From: Gemmatimonadales bacterium
GTDB lineage: Bacteria; Gemmatimonadota; Gemmatimonadetes; Gemmatimonadales; GWC2-71-9
DNA: 34,992 bases
Reading direction: 5' to 3'
NCBI GenBank assembly: GCA_030699545.1
Contig: JAUYMC010000156.1
Span: 1-34,992, forward strand
Part shown: positions 23,792 through 30,925 of the stretch, in pieces
Layout of the letters: every line of letters starts with the position of its first letter
Position numbering within the stretch: position 1 is the stretch's first letter
Notes under the pieces: model-generated
Seen by the model: only the letters and a program-made list of their open reading frames with translations
What the model was told of the DNA's origin: nothing
Databases searched by the model: none
Translations under genes and position numbers: made by a program

Positions 23792-24999
23792 CGCACGCCA
23801 GCGCCTGCGCGCTCCCCGCTCACCCGCTCCGCCTCCCGCATCACCCGCAGCAGATTCAGTCCGGTCGCCTTCCGTACATCTTCCTCGCTCCAGCCGCGGC
23901 GCAACAGCTCGGCCAGGAGGTCGGGGAACTTCCCGACATCCTCGAGCCGCTGCGGCACGCCGGAAATCCCGTCGAAGTCCGAGCCCAGCCCCACATAGTC
24001 CACGCCGGCGATGCGGCGGATGTGGTCCATGTGATCCGCCACCTGCTGCAGCGTGACGACGGGCGCGCGCGCATTCCAGGCCCGCAGCGTGTCTCGCCGC
24101 GCGACGGAGTCCACGCCCGCCGCGCGCATCGCGGCCTGGACGCTGTCGCGCCGCAGCTCGTACACGCGCCGCGCTTCCGAGACGAACGGCGGGTTGAAGT
24201 TCACCATCACCACGCCCCGGTTGGCGGCCACACGGCGCAGGATCGAATCGGGGACGTTGCGCGTGTGGTTGGCGATCGCACGGGCCGAGGAGTGCGAGTA
24301 GATCACCGGCGCGCGCGTCACCCGCAGCGCGTCCATCATCGTCGCGTCGGACACGTGCGACAAATCGACGAGCATGCCGAGCCGGTTCATCTCGCGCACC
24401 ACGTCCTCGCCGAACGGCGTGAGCCCACCGTGCCGGGCGCTGTCGGTGGCGGCGTCGGCCCAATCGATCGTGCGCCAGTGGGTGAGCGTCATGTAGCGAA
24501 CGCCGAGATCGTAAAAGGCGCGCAGCGCGCCGAGCGAGTTCTCGATCGCGTGTCCGCCCTCGATCCCGATGAGACAGGAGATCCTGCCCGCCTGGAAATT
24601 CCGGTCGATGTCGGCGGCGGTGACGGCGTCGGCGAAGACGGCGGGGTAGCGCCGGCACAGCCGGTGCGCGAGATCGATCTGCTCCAGCGCATAGACCGCG
24701 GGACGGGTAGGCGAGTCGGGCTCCATCGTGCTGACGGGCACGTACGCCGCCCAGAACTGCGCGCCGACGCCGCCCGCGCGCAGCCGCGCGATATCGGTGT
24801 GCAGCCGGGGCTGGGTCTGCGCGAGGTCCACGGAATCGAGGCCGCCGCGCTCGCGAATCGCGTCGGGGATGTCGTTGTGCCCATCGATGAGCGGCGTGGT
24901 GCGCAGGATGCGCGCGGCCCGCGCCCGGTGATCCTGGGCGGCGGCGAGATCGGGGAGCGCGGCCACGAGGGCGAGCGCCAGCGGCAGGAATCGCGTCAT
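23788..24999 (-). CDS. Secreted M19 membrane dipeptidase (renal dipeptidase family)
   Basis: A 403-residue zinc dipeptidase with signal peptide MTRFLPLALALVAALPDLAAAQ. Family M19 features are complete: LIDGHNDIP (zinc ligands H41, D43), the bridging Glu in IGIEGGHAIENS, LVDLSHVSDATM with a zinc His, YSHSSARAIANHTRNVPD with the second, and VGLGSDFDGI with the catalytic Asp. Family members cleave L- and D-dipeptides in the periplasm. The ATG has no Shine-Dalgarno but TAGCTT ends 6 nt upstream, so a leaderless start is likely. It diverges from the hcr-like operon through a 24-bp spacer; no functional link is obvious. Together with the M55, M28 and M1 genes it gives the window a strong peptide-scavenging flavour. 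Confidence 0.94.
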   Translation of the reverse strand: MTRFLPLALALVAALPDLAAAQDHRARAARILRTTPLIDGHNDIPDAIRERGGLDSVDLAQTQPRLHTDIARLRAGGVGAQFWAAYVPVSTMEPDSPTRPAVYALEQIDLAHRLCRRYPAVFADAVTAADIDRNFQAGRISCLIGIEGGHAIENSLGALRAFYDLGVRYMTLTHWRTIDWADAATDSARHGGLTPFGEDVVREMNRLGMLVDLSHVSDATMMDALRVTRAPVIYSHSSARAIANHTRNVPDSILRRVAANRGVVMVNFNPPFVSEARRVYELRRDSVQAAMRAAGVDSVARRDTLRAWNARAPVVTLQQVADHMDHIRRIAGVDYVGLGSDFDGISGVPQRLEDVGKFPDLLAELLRRGWSEEDVRKATGLNLLRVMREAERVSGERAGAGVR

Positions 25000-25005
25000 G
25001 CGCCA

Positions 25006-25018
25006 AAGCTATTACGTT
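25006..25018. promoter_or_regulatory. Divergent leaderless promoters, M19 gene / hcr-like operon
   Basis: AAGCTA (25006-25011) reads TAGCTT on the minus strand, 6 nt before the M19 ATG. TACGTT (25013-25018) faces right, 5 nt before the ATG at 25024. Only 24 bp separate the two start codons, so the -10 boxes must lie here and neither mRNA can carry a meaningful leader. Confidence 0.5.
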
Positions 25019-25023
25019 TGGTC

Positions 25024-25533
25024 ATGCTCACAACTCCGTTCGTCGTGAACGGCGAGCGCGTCGAAGTGGCGTTTGCGCCGCACAAGACGCTGCTCGAGGT
25101 GCTGCGCGAAGACCTGGGTCTGACCGGCACCAAGCACGGCTGCGAGCTCGGCGAATGCGGAACGTGCACCGTGCTGCTCGACGGCCTCCCCGTGCTCTCC
25201 TGCCTGGTGCTCGGCGTCGCCTGCGCGAACCGCGCGATCCGCACCGTCGAGGGCATGGCGCAGCCCGGCCGGCTGCATCCGCTCCAGGAGACCTTTGCCG
25301 ATCTGGGCGCCGCGCAATGCGGTTACTGCACCCCCGCCTTTCTGCTCGCCGCGGAAGCCCTGATCGTCGCGAACCCCAAGCCCTCACGCGACGACATCAA
25401 GGACGCGCTGGCCGGCAACCTCTGCCGCTGCACCGGCTACATCAAGATTTACGAGGCGGTGGAGCTCGCGGCCGCGCGAATGCGCGGCGAAGCTGCGGAA
25501 CCGGCTCCGGAAACGTTGTATGGCCGGAAGTAA
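25024..25533 (+). CDS. hcrC: Molybdenum hydroxylase 2Fe-2S subunit (4-hydroxybenzoyl-CoA reductase gamma-like)
   Basis: A 169-residue iron-sulfur subunit of the xanthine-oxidase family. The plant-ferredoxin-type cluster is bound by C40, C45, C48 and C60 (GCELGECGTCTVLLDG, LSC), and the second cluster by C99, C102, C134 and C136 (QCGYCTPAF, NLCRCTGY). It passes electrons between the molybdenum subunit and the FAD subunit. The track ORF begins far upstream at 23548, antisense to the dipeptidase; ATG 25024 gives the family N-terminus FVVNGERVEVAFAPHKTLL. The end overlaps the next start by 14 nt. The symbol follows the company it keeps: the beta subunit downstream carries the loop specific to 4-hydroxybenzoyl-CoA reductase. 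Confidence 0.9.
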   Translation: MLTTPFVVNGERVEVAFAPHKTLLEVLREDLGLTGTKHGCELGECGTCTVLLDGLPVLSCLVLGVACANRAIRTVEGMAQPGRLHPLQETFADLGAAQCGYCTPAFLLAAEALIVANPKPSRDDIKDALAGNLCRCTGYIKIYEAVELAAARMRGEAAEPAPETLYGRK

Positions 25534-27898
25534 TCACCGCGTCATCGGGAAGGCGCTGCGGAAAGTCGATGCCGTGGCGAAAGTGACCGGCGCCACCCGC
25601 TTCGCCGACGACCTCGCCCTGCCCCGCATGCTGTACGCCAAGCTGCTCCGCAGCACCCAGCCCCACGCGCGCATCCTCGCGATCGACGTGACGGCGGCCG
25701 CGCGCCTCCCCGGTGTCCGGGCGGTGTTGACCGGCCGTGATCTCCCGATTCCCTTCGGGATTCTTCCCGTATCGCAGGATGAGCACGCCCTCTGCCTGGA
25801 CAAAGTCCGCTTCATCGGCGACCCCGTCGCGGCGGTGGCCGCGACGAGCGAGGAGATCGCCACCGCCGCAGCCGAATTGATCCGGGTCGACTACGAGCCG
25901 CTGCGGACGTTCGCGTCTGCCGAAGAGGCGGTCGCGAACGCCGAGCCCCGCATCCACGACTACGGCGACCGCGGCAACCTGCACAAGATCGTCGATCTCG
26001 AGTTCGGCGACGTCGCCGAGGCGTTCGAGCATGCCGATCTGGTGCGTGAGGATCTCTTTTTTTTCGAAGGCAACACGCACCTCCCGATGGAACAGCACGC
26101 CGCCCTCGCGACCTACGCCCCGGACGGCAAGCTGACGTTGTGGAGCTCCACCCAGACACCGCACTACGTCCACCGCGCGCTGGCGAACGTGCTGGAGCTC
26201 CCGCCCGCGCGCATTCGCGTCATCGCGACCCCCAACGGCGGTGGATTTGGCGGCAAGAGCGATCCATTCAGCCATGAGATCGCGGTCGCCAAACTCGCGA
26301 TGGTCACGGGGCGGCCCGTGAAGATCACGCTGACGCGGGAAGAGGTGTTCTACTGCCATCGCGGCCGGCATCCCACGCTCATGTCCATCAAGACCGGCGT
26401 GAAGCGCGACGGCTCCATCACGGGCATGCACTTCAAGTCGCTGCTCGACGGCGGGGCCTACGGGTCGTACGGCGTGGCGAGCACGTACTACACGGGTGCG
26501 CTGCAGACCGTCACCTATCAGGTTCCCCGTTATCGCTTTCAAGGCGCGCGCGCGTTCACCAACAAGGCGCCCTGCGGACCCAAGCGCGGCCACGGAACGC
26601 CGCAGCCGCGGTTCGCCCTCGAGGTGCACGTCGACAAGATCGCCGAGCAGCTCGGCATCGATCCCGCGGAGCTGCGTCTCAACACACTGGTGCCGCGCGA
26701 CTCGTTGACGGCCAACTACCTGCGCGTGGGGTCGATGGGCCTCGGCACGTGTATCGAGAAGGTCGTGCAGGGGTCGGAGTGGAAGAAGAAATTTCGGAAA
26801 CTGCCGCACGGCCGTGGCGTGGGGCTTGCCTGCTCCAGCTACATCTCGGGCGCCGGGCTGCCGATCTACTGGAACAACATGCCGCACTCCGGCGTGCAGC
26901 TGAAATGCGACCGCGGCGGCGGCGTCACCGTCTTCTGCGGCTCGACCGAGATCGGCCAGGGGTCGGATTCGATCCTGGCCTACATCGTGGCCGAAGTGCT
27001 CGGCATCGATCCCTTCCACATCGCGATCGTCACCGCCGACACCGAGCTCACGCCGGTGGATCTCGGCAGCTATTCCAGCCGGGTGACCTTGATGAGCGGC
27101 AACGCCGCGCTGCAGGCGGCCGAGCGCGCCCGCGAGCTGCTCGCCCTCCACGCCGCGCGCCGCCTCGAGATCCCCGGCGATCGCGTCGTGTTCGCCGATG
27201 GCCGCGTGTTCGACAGCCGGGATCCCGACACCGGGATGAGCTTCGCCGAGGCCGTCCAGCACGCCGAAGCCGCCGAGGGGACGGTGGGCACGGTGGGATC
27301 GTACACGCCGCCGATGAGCCCGGGGAAATACCGCGGCGCCGGCGTGGGGCCGTCGCCCGCCTACTCCTACAGCGCCTGCGTCGCGGAAGTCGACGTCGAT
27401 CCCGCGACCGGCATCGTGCGCGTCCCGACGATCTGGATCGCGCACGACCTCGGCCGGGCGATCAATGCGGCGGCCGCGATCGGCCAGGTCGAAGGCTCCG
27501 TCTACATGGGCCTGGGCGAGGCGTTGATGGAGGAGATGGCGTATCGCGGCAACCGCAACGTCGTGCACAAGATTCCGAGCCTGCTCGAGTACAAGAGCCC
27601 GACGACGCTGGAGATGTGCGACGTCGTCACGTACTTGATCGAGGATCCCGACCCCAACGGACCGTTCGGCGCCAAAGAAGTCGGCCAGGGTCCGCTCCTG
27701 CCGGTGATGCCGGCCGTGGCCAACGCGGTGTACGACGCCGTCGGGGTGCGCGTGGACGAGGTCCCGATCACGCCGGAGAAGGTGCTGAAAGCACTGCGGG
27801 GAAAGGGGAAGGGGGAAGCGGGACGGGTGGGCCCCACGCGCTTCCCGGATATCCCCTGGCCCGAACCAGTCCGCGTGCCGCCTCCCTGGGAGGCCTAG
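25520..27898 (+). CDS. hcrA: Molybdopterin catalytic subunit (4-hydroxybenzoyl-CoA reductase alpha-like)
   Basis: A 792-residue large subunit of the xanthine-oxidase family. The N-terminal aldehyde-oxidase a/b hammerhead domain (GKALRKVDAVAKVTGATRFADDL, about 8-125) is followed by the cofactor-binding domain with NGGGFGGKSDPF, CGPKRGHGTPQPRFALEV, GSTEIGQGSDS and the C-terminal FGAKEVGQGP that supplies the conserved active-site Glu. Of the family branches I know, GVGLACSSYISGAGLPIYW and MSPGKYRGAGVGPSPAYSY fit 4-hydroxybenzoyl-CoA reductase best, which removes the phenolic hydroxyl of 4-hydroxybenzoyl-CoA to give benzoyl-CoA. The C-terminal 40 residues (GKGKGEAGRVG) are encoded by a G-run-rich stretch. 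The gene overlaps its upstream neighbour by 14 nt and its TAG shares a base with the next GTG. The substrate is inferred. Confidence 0.88.
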   Translation: MAGSNHRVIGKALRKVDAVAKVTGATRFADDLALPRMLYAKLLRSTQPHARILAIDVTAAARLPGVRAVLTGRDLPIPFGILPVSQDEHALCLDKVRFIGDPVAAVAATSEEIATAAAELIRVDYEPLRTFASAEEAVANAEPRIHDYGDRGNLHKIVDLEFGDVAEAFEHADLVREDLFFFEGNTHLPMEQHAALATYAPDGKLTLWSSTQTPHYVHRALANVLELPPARIRVIATPNGGGFGGKSDPFSHEIAVAKLAMVTGRPVKITLTREEVFYCHRGRHPTLMSIKTGVKRDGSITGMHFKSLLDGGAYGSYGVASTYYTGALQTVTYQVPRYRFQGARAFTNKAPCGPKRGHGTPQPRFALEVHVDKIAEQLGIDPAELRLNTLVPRDSLTANYLRVGSMGLGTCIEKVVQGSEWKKKFRKLPHGRGVGLACSSYISGAGLPIYWNNMPHSGVQLKCDRGGGVTVFCGSTEIGQGSDSILAYIVAEVLGIDPFHIAIVTADTELTPVDLGSYSSRVTLMSGNAALQAAERARELLALHAARRLEIPGDRVVFADGRVFDSRDPDTGMSFAEAVQHAEAAEGTVGTVGSYTPPMSPGKYRGAGVGPSPAYSYSACVAEVDVDPATGIVRVPTIWIAHDLGRAINAAAAIGQVEGSVYMGLGEALMEEMAYRGNRNVVHKIPSLLEYKSPTTLEMCDVVTYLIEDPDPNGPFGAKEVGQGPLLPVMPAVANAVYDAVGVRVDEVPITPEKVLKALRGKGKGEAGRVGPTRFPDIPWPEPVRVPPPWEA
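27798..27827 (+). other. G-quadruplex-forming motif inside the 3' end of hcrA
   Basis: Five runs of three to five guanines separated by 2-4 nt (GGGG-AAA-GGGG-AA-GGGGG-AAGC-GGG-AC-GGG) on the coding strand, about 70 nt before the hcrA stop and hcrB start. The pattern satisfies the usual quadruplex rule and could form in the mRNA. It may simply reflect Gly/Lys/Arg codons. Confidence 0.5.
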
Positions 27899-28866
27899 TG
27901 CTCCGCCTCCCCGCGTTCGCGTACTTGCAGCCCAAGACCCTGGCCGAGGCCATCGCGATGAAAGCCGACGCGGGGCCGTCGGGAATGTATGTCGCGGTCG
28001 GCACTGATCTCTACCCGTACATGAAGCGGCGGCACGAGGACCCGACGCTCGTGATCTCCCTGATGGGGATTCCCGATCTGCGACGTGCCGATGACCGGGT
28101 CGTGGGTGCCGGTCTCACGCTCACCGAGTTGGCCGTCGGGCCGTCAGCCCGTCCGGCCGTTGTTGCCGACGCTGCCCGCCTCGTCTCCACGCCCCTGCTC
28201 CGCAACATGGGCACCCTCGGCGGCAATCTCTGCCTCGACACGCGCTGCAACTACTACAACCAGTCGTATGAGTGGCGGAAGTCGATCGACTTCTGCATGA
28301 AGAAGGAAGGGCACATCTGCTGGGTGGCGCCCTCGTCGCCGCGCTGCTGGGCGGTCAGCTCGTCGGACATTGCCCCGGTGATGGTCGCGATCGGCGCCGA
28401 GTACCGTCTCGTGGGGCCGCAGGGCGAGCGGATCGTGCCGGCCGCGCGGTTCTATCACAACGACGGGATCAATTATCTCACCAAGCAGCCGGACGAGATC
28501 CTGGTGGACGTGCGCCTCCCCGCCCCGAACGGATGGGACGCCGCTTATCACAAGCTGCGGCGCCGCGGATCGTTCGACTTTCCGGTGCTGGGCGTGGCGG
28601 CGTGGATTCGCTGGGACGGCACGGAGGTCAGCGACGCGAAGATCGTGCTCGGCGGCGTCGCGAGCTATCCGCAGGAAGTGCCGGAAGCCGGGGCCGTACT
28701 CAGGGGTGTGACGCTTGGGACGGCATCCATTGCGGCCGCCGCGGAAGCCGCTTATCGTCCGTCAAAGCCGATGGACAACACGGATTTCGACTTGTCATGG
28801 CGCAAACAGATGACACGCGTGTACGTCGCGCGGGCGCTCGAGGAGTTGCGGCAGCGGCGGGTCTGA
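27898..28866 (+). CDS. hcrB: FAD subunit with extra 4Fe-4S loop (4-hydroxybenzoyl-CoA reductase beta-like)
   Basis: A 322-residue FAD-binding subunit (FAD_binding_5 fold: YVAVGTDLYPYMKRR, RNMGTLGGNLCLDT; then a CO_deh_flav_C domain from about 215). Between them lies a cysteine-rich insert (C112, C117, C133, C141, C150). Ordinary family members lack it; in 4-hydroxybenzoyl-CoA reductase it binds a [4Fe-4S] cluster. C117, C133, C141 and C150 have 16, 8 and 9 residue steps, the spacing I recall for the Thauera enzyme. GTG 27898 is chosen because GGGAGG lies 4 nt upstream and it shares one base with the hcrA stop. The last 70 nt also encode, in another frame, the signal peptide of the next gene. 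Confidence 0.9.
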   Translation: MLRLPAFAYLQPKTLAEAIAMKADAGPSGMYVAVGTDLYPYMKRRHEDPTLVISLMGIPDLRRADDRVVGAGLTLTELAVGPSARPAVVADAARLVSTPLLRNMGTLGGNLCLDTRCNYYNQSYEWRKSIDFCMKKEGHICWVAPSSPRCWAVSSSDIAPVMVAIGAEYRLVGPQGERIVPAARFYHNDGINYLTKQPDEILVDVRLPAPNGWDAAYHKLRRRGSFDFPVLGVAAWIRWDGTEVSDAKIVLGGVASYPQEVPEAGAVLRGVTLGTASIAAAAEAAYRPSKPMDNTDFDLSWRKQMTRVYVARALEELRQRRV

Positions 28867-30227
28867 GCCTCGTGGTTGCTGCCTGTCAGGACCCCGCCCG
28901 CGCCCCGATTCCGCTGACCGTCACCGCCGAACCCGCCGCCCAGACGGCGGGGGGTGTCGTTACGCTCACGTCAGAGCAGTTCCCGGAACTCGCGCTCCTG
29001 CCCAGTCCGGATCCGCTGCGGCCGCTACGCTGGACCAATTTCGCGATCCTGGTGGGTGCAGACACGGCGGACAGCTGGCGCATCGGGCCGACGCAAATCG
29101 CGTTTCGCGTGCCCCCTCTGCTGACAGGCAATTATGACGTCGCGATTGGCGCGGAGGGCTACGATCAGGCTCGCGCGGCGCTGTTCGTCGTGGGACAGGC
29201 GTTCCCGGTGTATTGGGGCGGGCTGAACGCCTACACCAGCGTGCTGAGCGGAACCGTCTTTCCGTCTCGGGGCATACTGATAGCCGAAACTTATTCATGG
29301 CCGGGATTCACGACCGGCTACGGGCTGATCGACGTTCAGTCCCGCCGTCTCACGATGTACCCAGAGTTCCGGGAGGGGACTCGGCGGGTGAAAATGGAGG
29401 CTCCGGGGCCGAGCTATCGCCCCAATCATTTTGTGTTCGATCTGTCGCCGAGCGGGACCGCGGCCGCGACGGTGTGGCGCGCAGACCCCTGGACGGTCGT
29501 CGACACATTGCCGTGTGGAGAGCCACTGGGCGCGTATGCGGCGGCCGAGCTCTCCGCGACGACGTGCCTGTCGCTCCGCTTCGGCACGCTCGTGAGAAAT
29601 GGAGTGGATACGCTCGGTCTGTTCCCAAGCCTTTGGTGGGGCAACTTCCGCCTCGCGCGCAACGGGAAGTGGGCCGTCGTGACGACCAGCTCGCTGGGAG
29701 CCTTCGGAGGGCCACTGACGTGGCCGGTTCTCGACAAGAGTGGGACCGTCGTCTATACCATCGACACACTCCATCACGTCACGGGGGCTGCGTTCTCGAC
29801 CGCTGGGGACACCATGTATCTGACGGCGGGCGCGCCAGATCCCGCCGCCACGGATCCCAATGAGGTACGGTTTGCGCTGATGGCACTGGAGACCGCGACG
29901 GGGCGTACCATCGCGACTCGGGCGTTCGCGTCACATCGGGTGCTGCAGGACGTGGCCGTCGATCCCCTCCGACCCCTGCTGTATGTGGGCGGCTTCGAAA
30001 GGGAAATGACCGCCGACGGGTATCTCACGTTCCGGCAGTACCTGACGGTTCTGCACCGAGAGACCCTGGACGTCGTGGCCGACATGCCTGCCACCCTCAG
30101 TCCATCTCGCCGCTGGGTGAGCGACGCGACACTGCTTCATCAGGCCGGGGCCGGCCGAGTGAGCGTCGTGGGCTGGTGCGGCTTCGACTGCGGCGGCCTC
30201 TGGGTCTTTACGTTCGACCTGCCGTAG
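28797..30227 (+). CDS. Predicted lipoprotein with propeller-like C-terminus
   Basis: A 476-residue protein beginning MAQTDDTRVRRAGARGVAAA, then GLSLVVAAC: a basic n-region, hydrophobic core and lipobox with Cys at about residue 30. An IPT/Ig-like region follows (LTVTAEPAAQTAGGVVTL, GNYDVAIGAEGY; about 38-130), then repeats resembling a beta-propeller (NFRLARNGKWAVV, GAAFSTAGDTMYLTAG, QDVAVDPLRPLLYVGG). The only start that keeps the signal peptide is ATG 28797, inside hcrB, giving a 70-nt overlap in a different frame. It ends 20 nt inside the convergent padR gene. The codons downstream of the overlap are slightly less GC-rich than those of hcr. I know no specific family; it is probably an envelope protein unrelated to the reductase. 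Confidence 0.8.
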   Translation: MAQTDDTRVRRAGARGVAAAAGLSLVVAACQDPARAPIPLTVTAEPAAQTAGGVVTLTSEQFPELALLPSPDPLRPLRWTNFAILVGADTADSWRIGPTQIAFRVPPLLTGNYDVAIGAEGYDQARAALFVVGQAFPVYWGGLNAYTSVLSGTVFPSRGILIAETYSWPGFTTGYGLIDVQSRRLTMYPEFREGTRRVKMEAPGPSYRPNHFVFDLSPSGTAAATVWRADPWTVVDTLPCGEPLGAYAAAELSATTCLSLRFGTLVRNGVDTLGLFPSLWWGNFRLARNGKWAVVTTSSLGAFGGPLTWPVLDKSGTVVYTIDTLHHVTGAAFSTAGDTMYLTAGAPDPAATDPNEVRFALMALETATGRTIATRAFASHRVLQDVAVDPLRPLLYVGGFEREMTADGYLTFRQYLTVLHRETLDVVADMPATLSPSRRWVSDATLLHQAGAGRVSVVGWCGFDCGGLWVFTFDLP

Positions 30228-30756
30228 CCAGCCCCTCGATCTCCACCGTCGCCTTCGTGAGCACTTCGGCGACGCGCTTGCGGGCATCGTCCGTTTCCGC
30301 CTTCCAGCCGGTGCGGTAGACCGCCTTCACGAGCTGGCCGAGCGCCCGGTTCACTTCGACCATCGAGCCGCCGACCGTCCGTTCGACGGTTTCGCTGACG
30401 CGCTCGAAGATCTCCTCGACGACGTCCTTGTGGGTTTCCAAGAAGGCCCTCCCGGTATCAGTGATCTCGTAGACCTTTTTGCCTTCGACCTCGCGACCTA
30501 CCACGAGGCCTTCATCTTCGAGCCATTGCAGAGTCGGATAGACGGTACCCGGCGAGGGGGAGTAACAGCCGTGCATCCGTTCTTCCAGCTCCTTCATGAC
30601 CTCGTAGCCGTGACGAGGTTTGTCGCGCAGAAGTTTGAGGATCACGTATTTCATGTCGCCCGCTTCGAACCACTGGCGCCGCCGGCCGCGGCCCGCGCGC
30701 CACCCGCGGGGCCCGAACCCGAATGCGAACCCCTCCCAGCTGAATTGCCGCGCCAT
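30208..30756 (-). CDS. PadR-family transcriptional repressor
   Basis: A 182-residue regulator. After a Gly/Arg/Trp-rich leader (FGFGPRGWRAGRGRRRQWF), the winged-helix domain starts GDMKYVILKLLRDKPRHGYEVMKELEERM and continues YSPSPGTVYPTLQWLEDEGLV with the wing GKKVYEITDTGRAFL, the PadR signature. The C-terminal helices (about 110-180) would dimerise and sense a ligand. GGGAGG lies 6 nt before the ATG. A consensus-like promoter and a 14-bp palindrome lie directly upstream, pointing to autorepression and shared control of the divergent haem-oxygenase-like gene. PadR proteins usually respond to small aromatic or toxic compounds. The proximity of an aromatic-CoA reductase is suggestive only. Confidence 0.93.
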   Translation of the reverse strand: MARQFSWEGFAFGFGPRGWRAGRGRRRQWFEAGDMKYVILKLLRDKPRHGYEVMKELEERMHGCYSPSPGTVYPTLQWLEDEGLVVGREVEGKKVYEITDTGRAFLETHKDVVEEIFERVSETVERTVGGSMVEVNRALGQLVKAVYRTGWKAETDDARKRVAEVLTKATVEIEGLATAGRT

Positions 30757-30784
30757 CCTGCCTCCCGGTCAGATGTTACGTGAC

Positions 30785-30812
30785 GATATATGGTCAAGAT
30801 ATATCTTGTCAA
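30785..30812 (-). promoter_or_regulatory. padR promoter with palindromic operator
   Basis: On the minus strand TTGACA (30812-30807) and TATATC (30790-30785) are spaced by 16 bp, a good sigma-70-type promoter for padR. The spacer holds the perfect 14-bp palindrome CAAGATATATCTTG (30795-30808), which overlaps the -35 box. A second GATATA half lies at the -10 box. On the plus strand TTACGT (30776-30781) and TATATC (30800-30805) could drive the divergent gene across the same operator. An AT-rich island in GC-rich DNA; operator identity is inferred. Confidence 0.65.
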
Positions 30813-30925
30813 CGCGTGTGTTCCAAGTCACCATCCGACTTGAGATTGCGGGCCCGCCGAGCACCCGTACATTCCACCCTCGCTCTTCGGTAGTCCCCCA
30901 CGCAGCGCCCTTGGAAGGAGCAGCG

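Noticed and set aside
25442-27568. 708-residue minus-strand ORF opposite hcrA
   Set aside because: Antisense shadow of a strongly conserved molybdenum hydroxylase gene.
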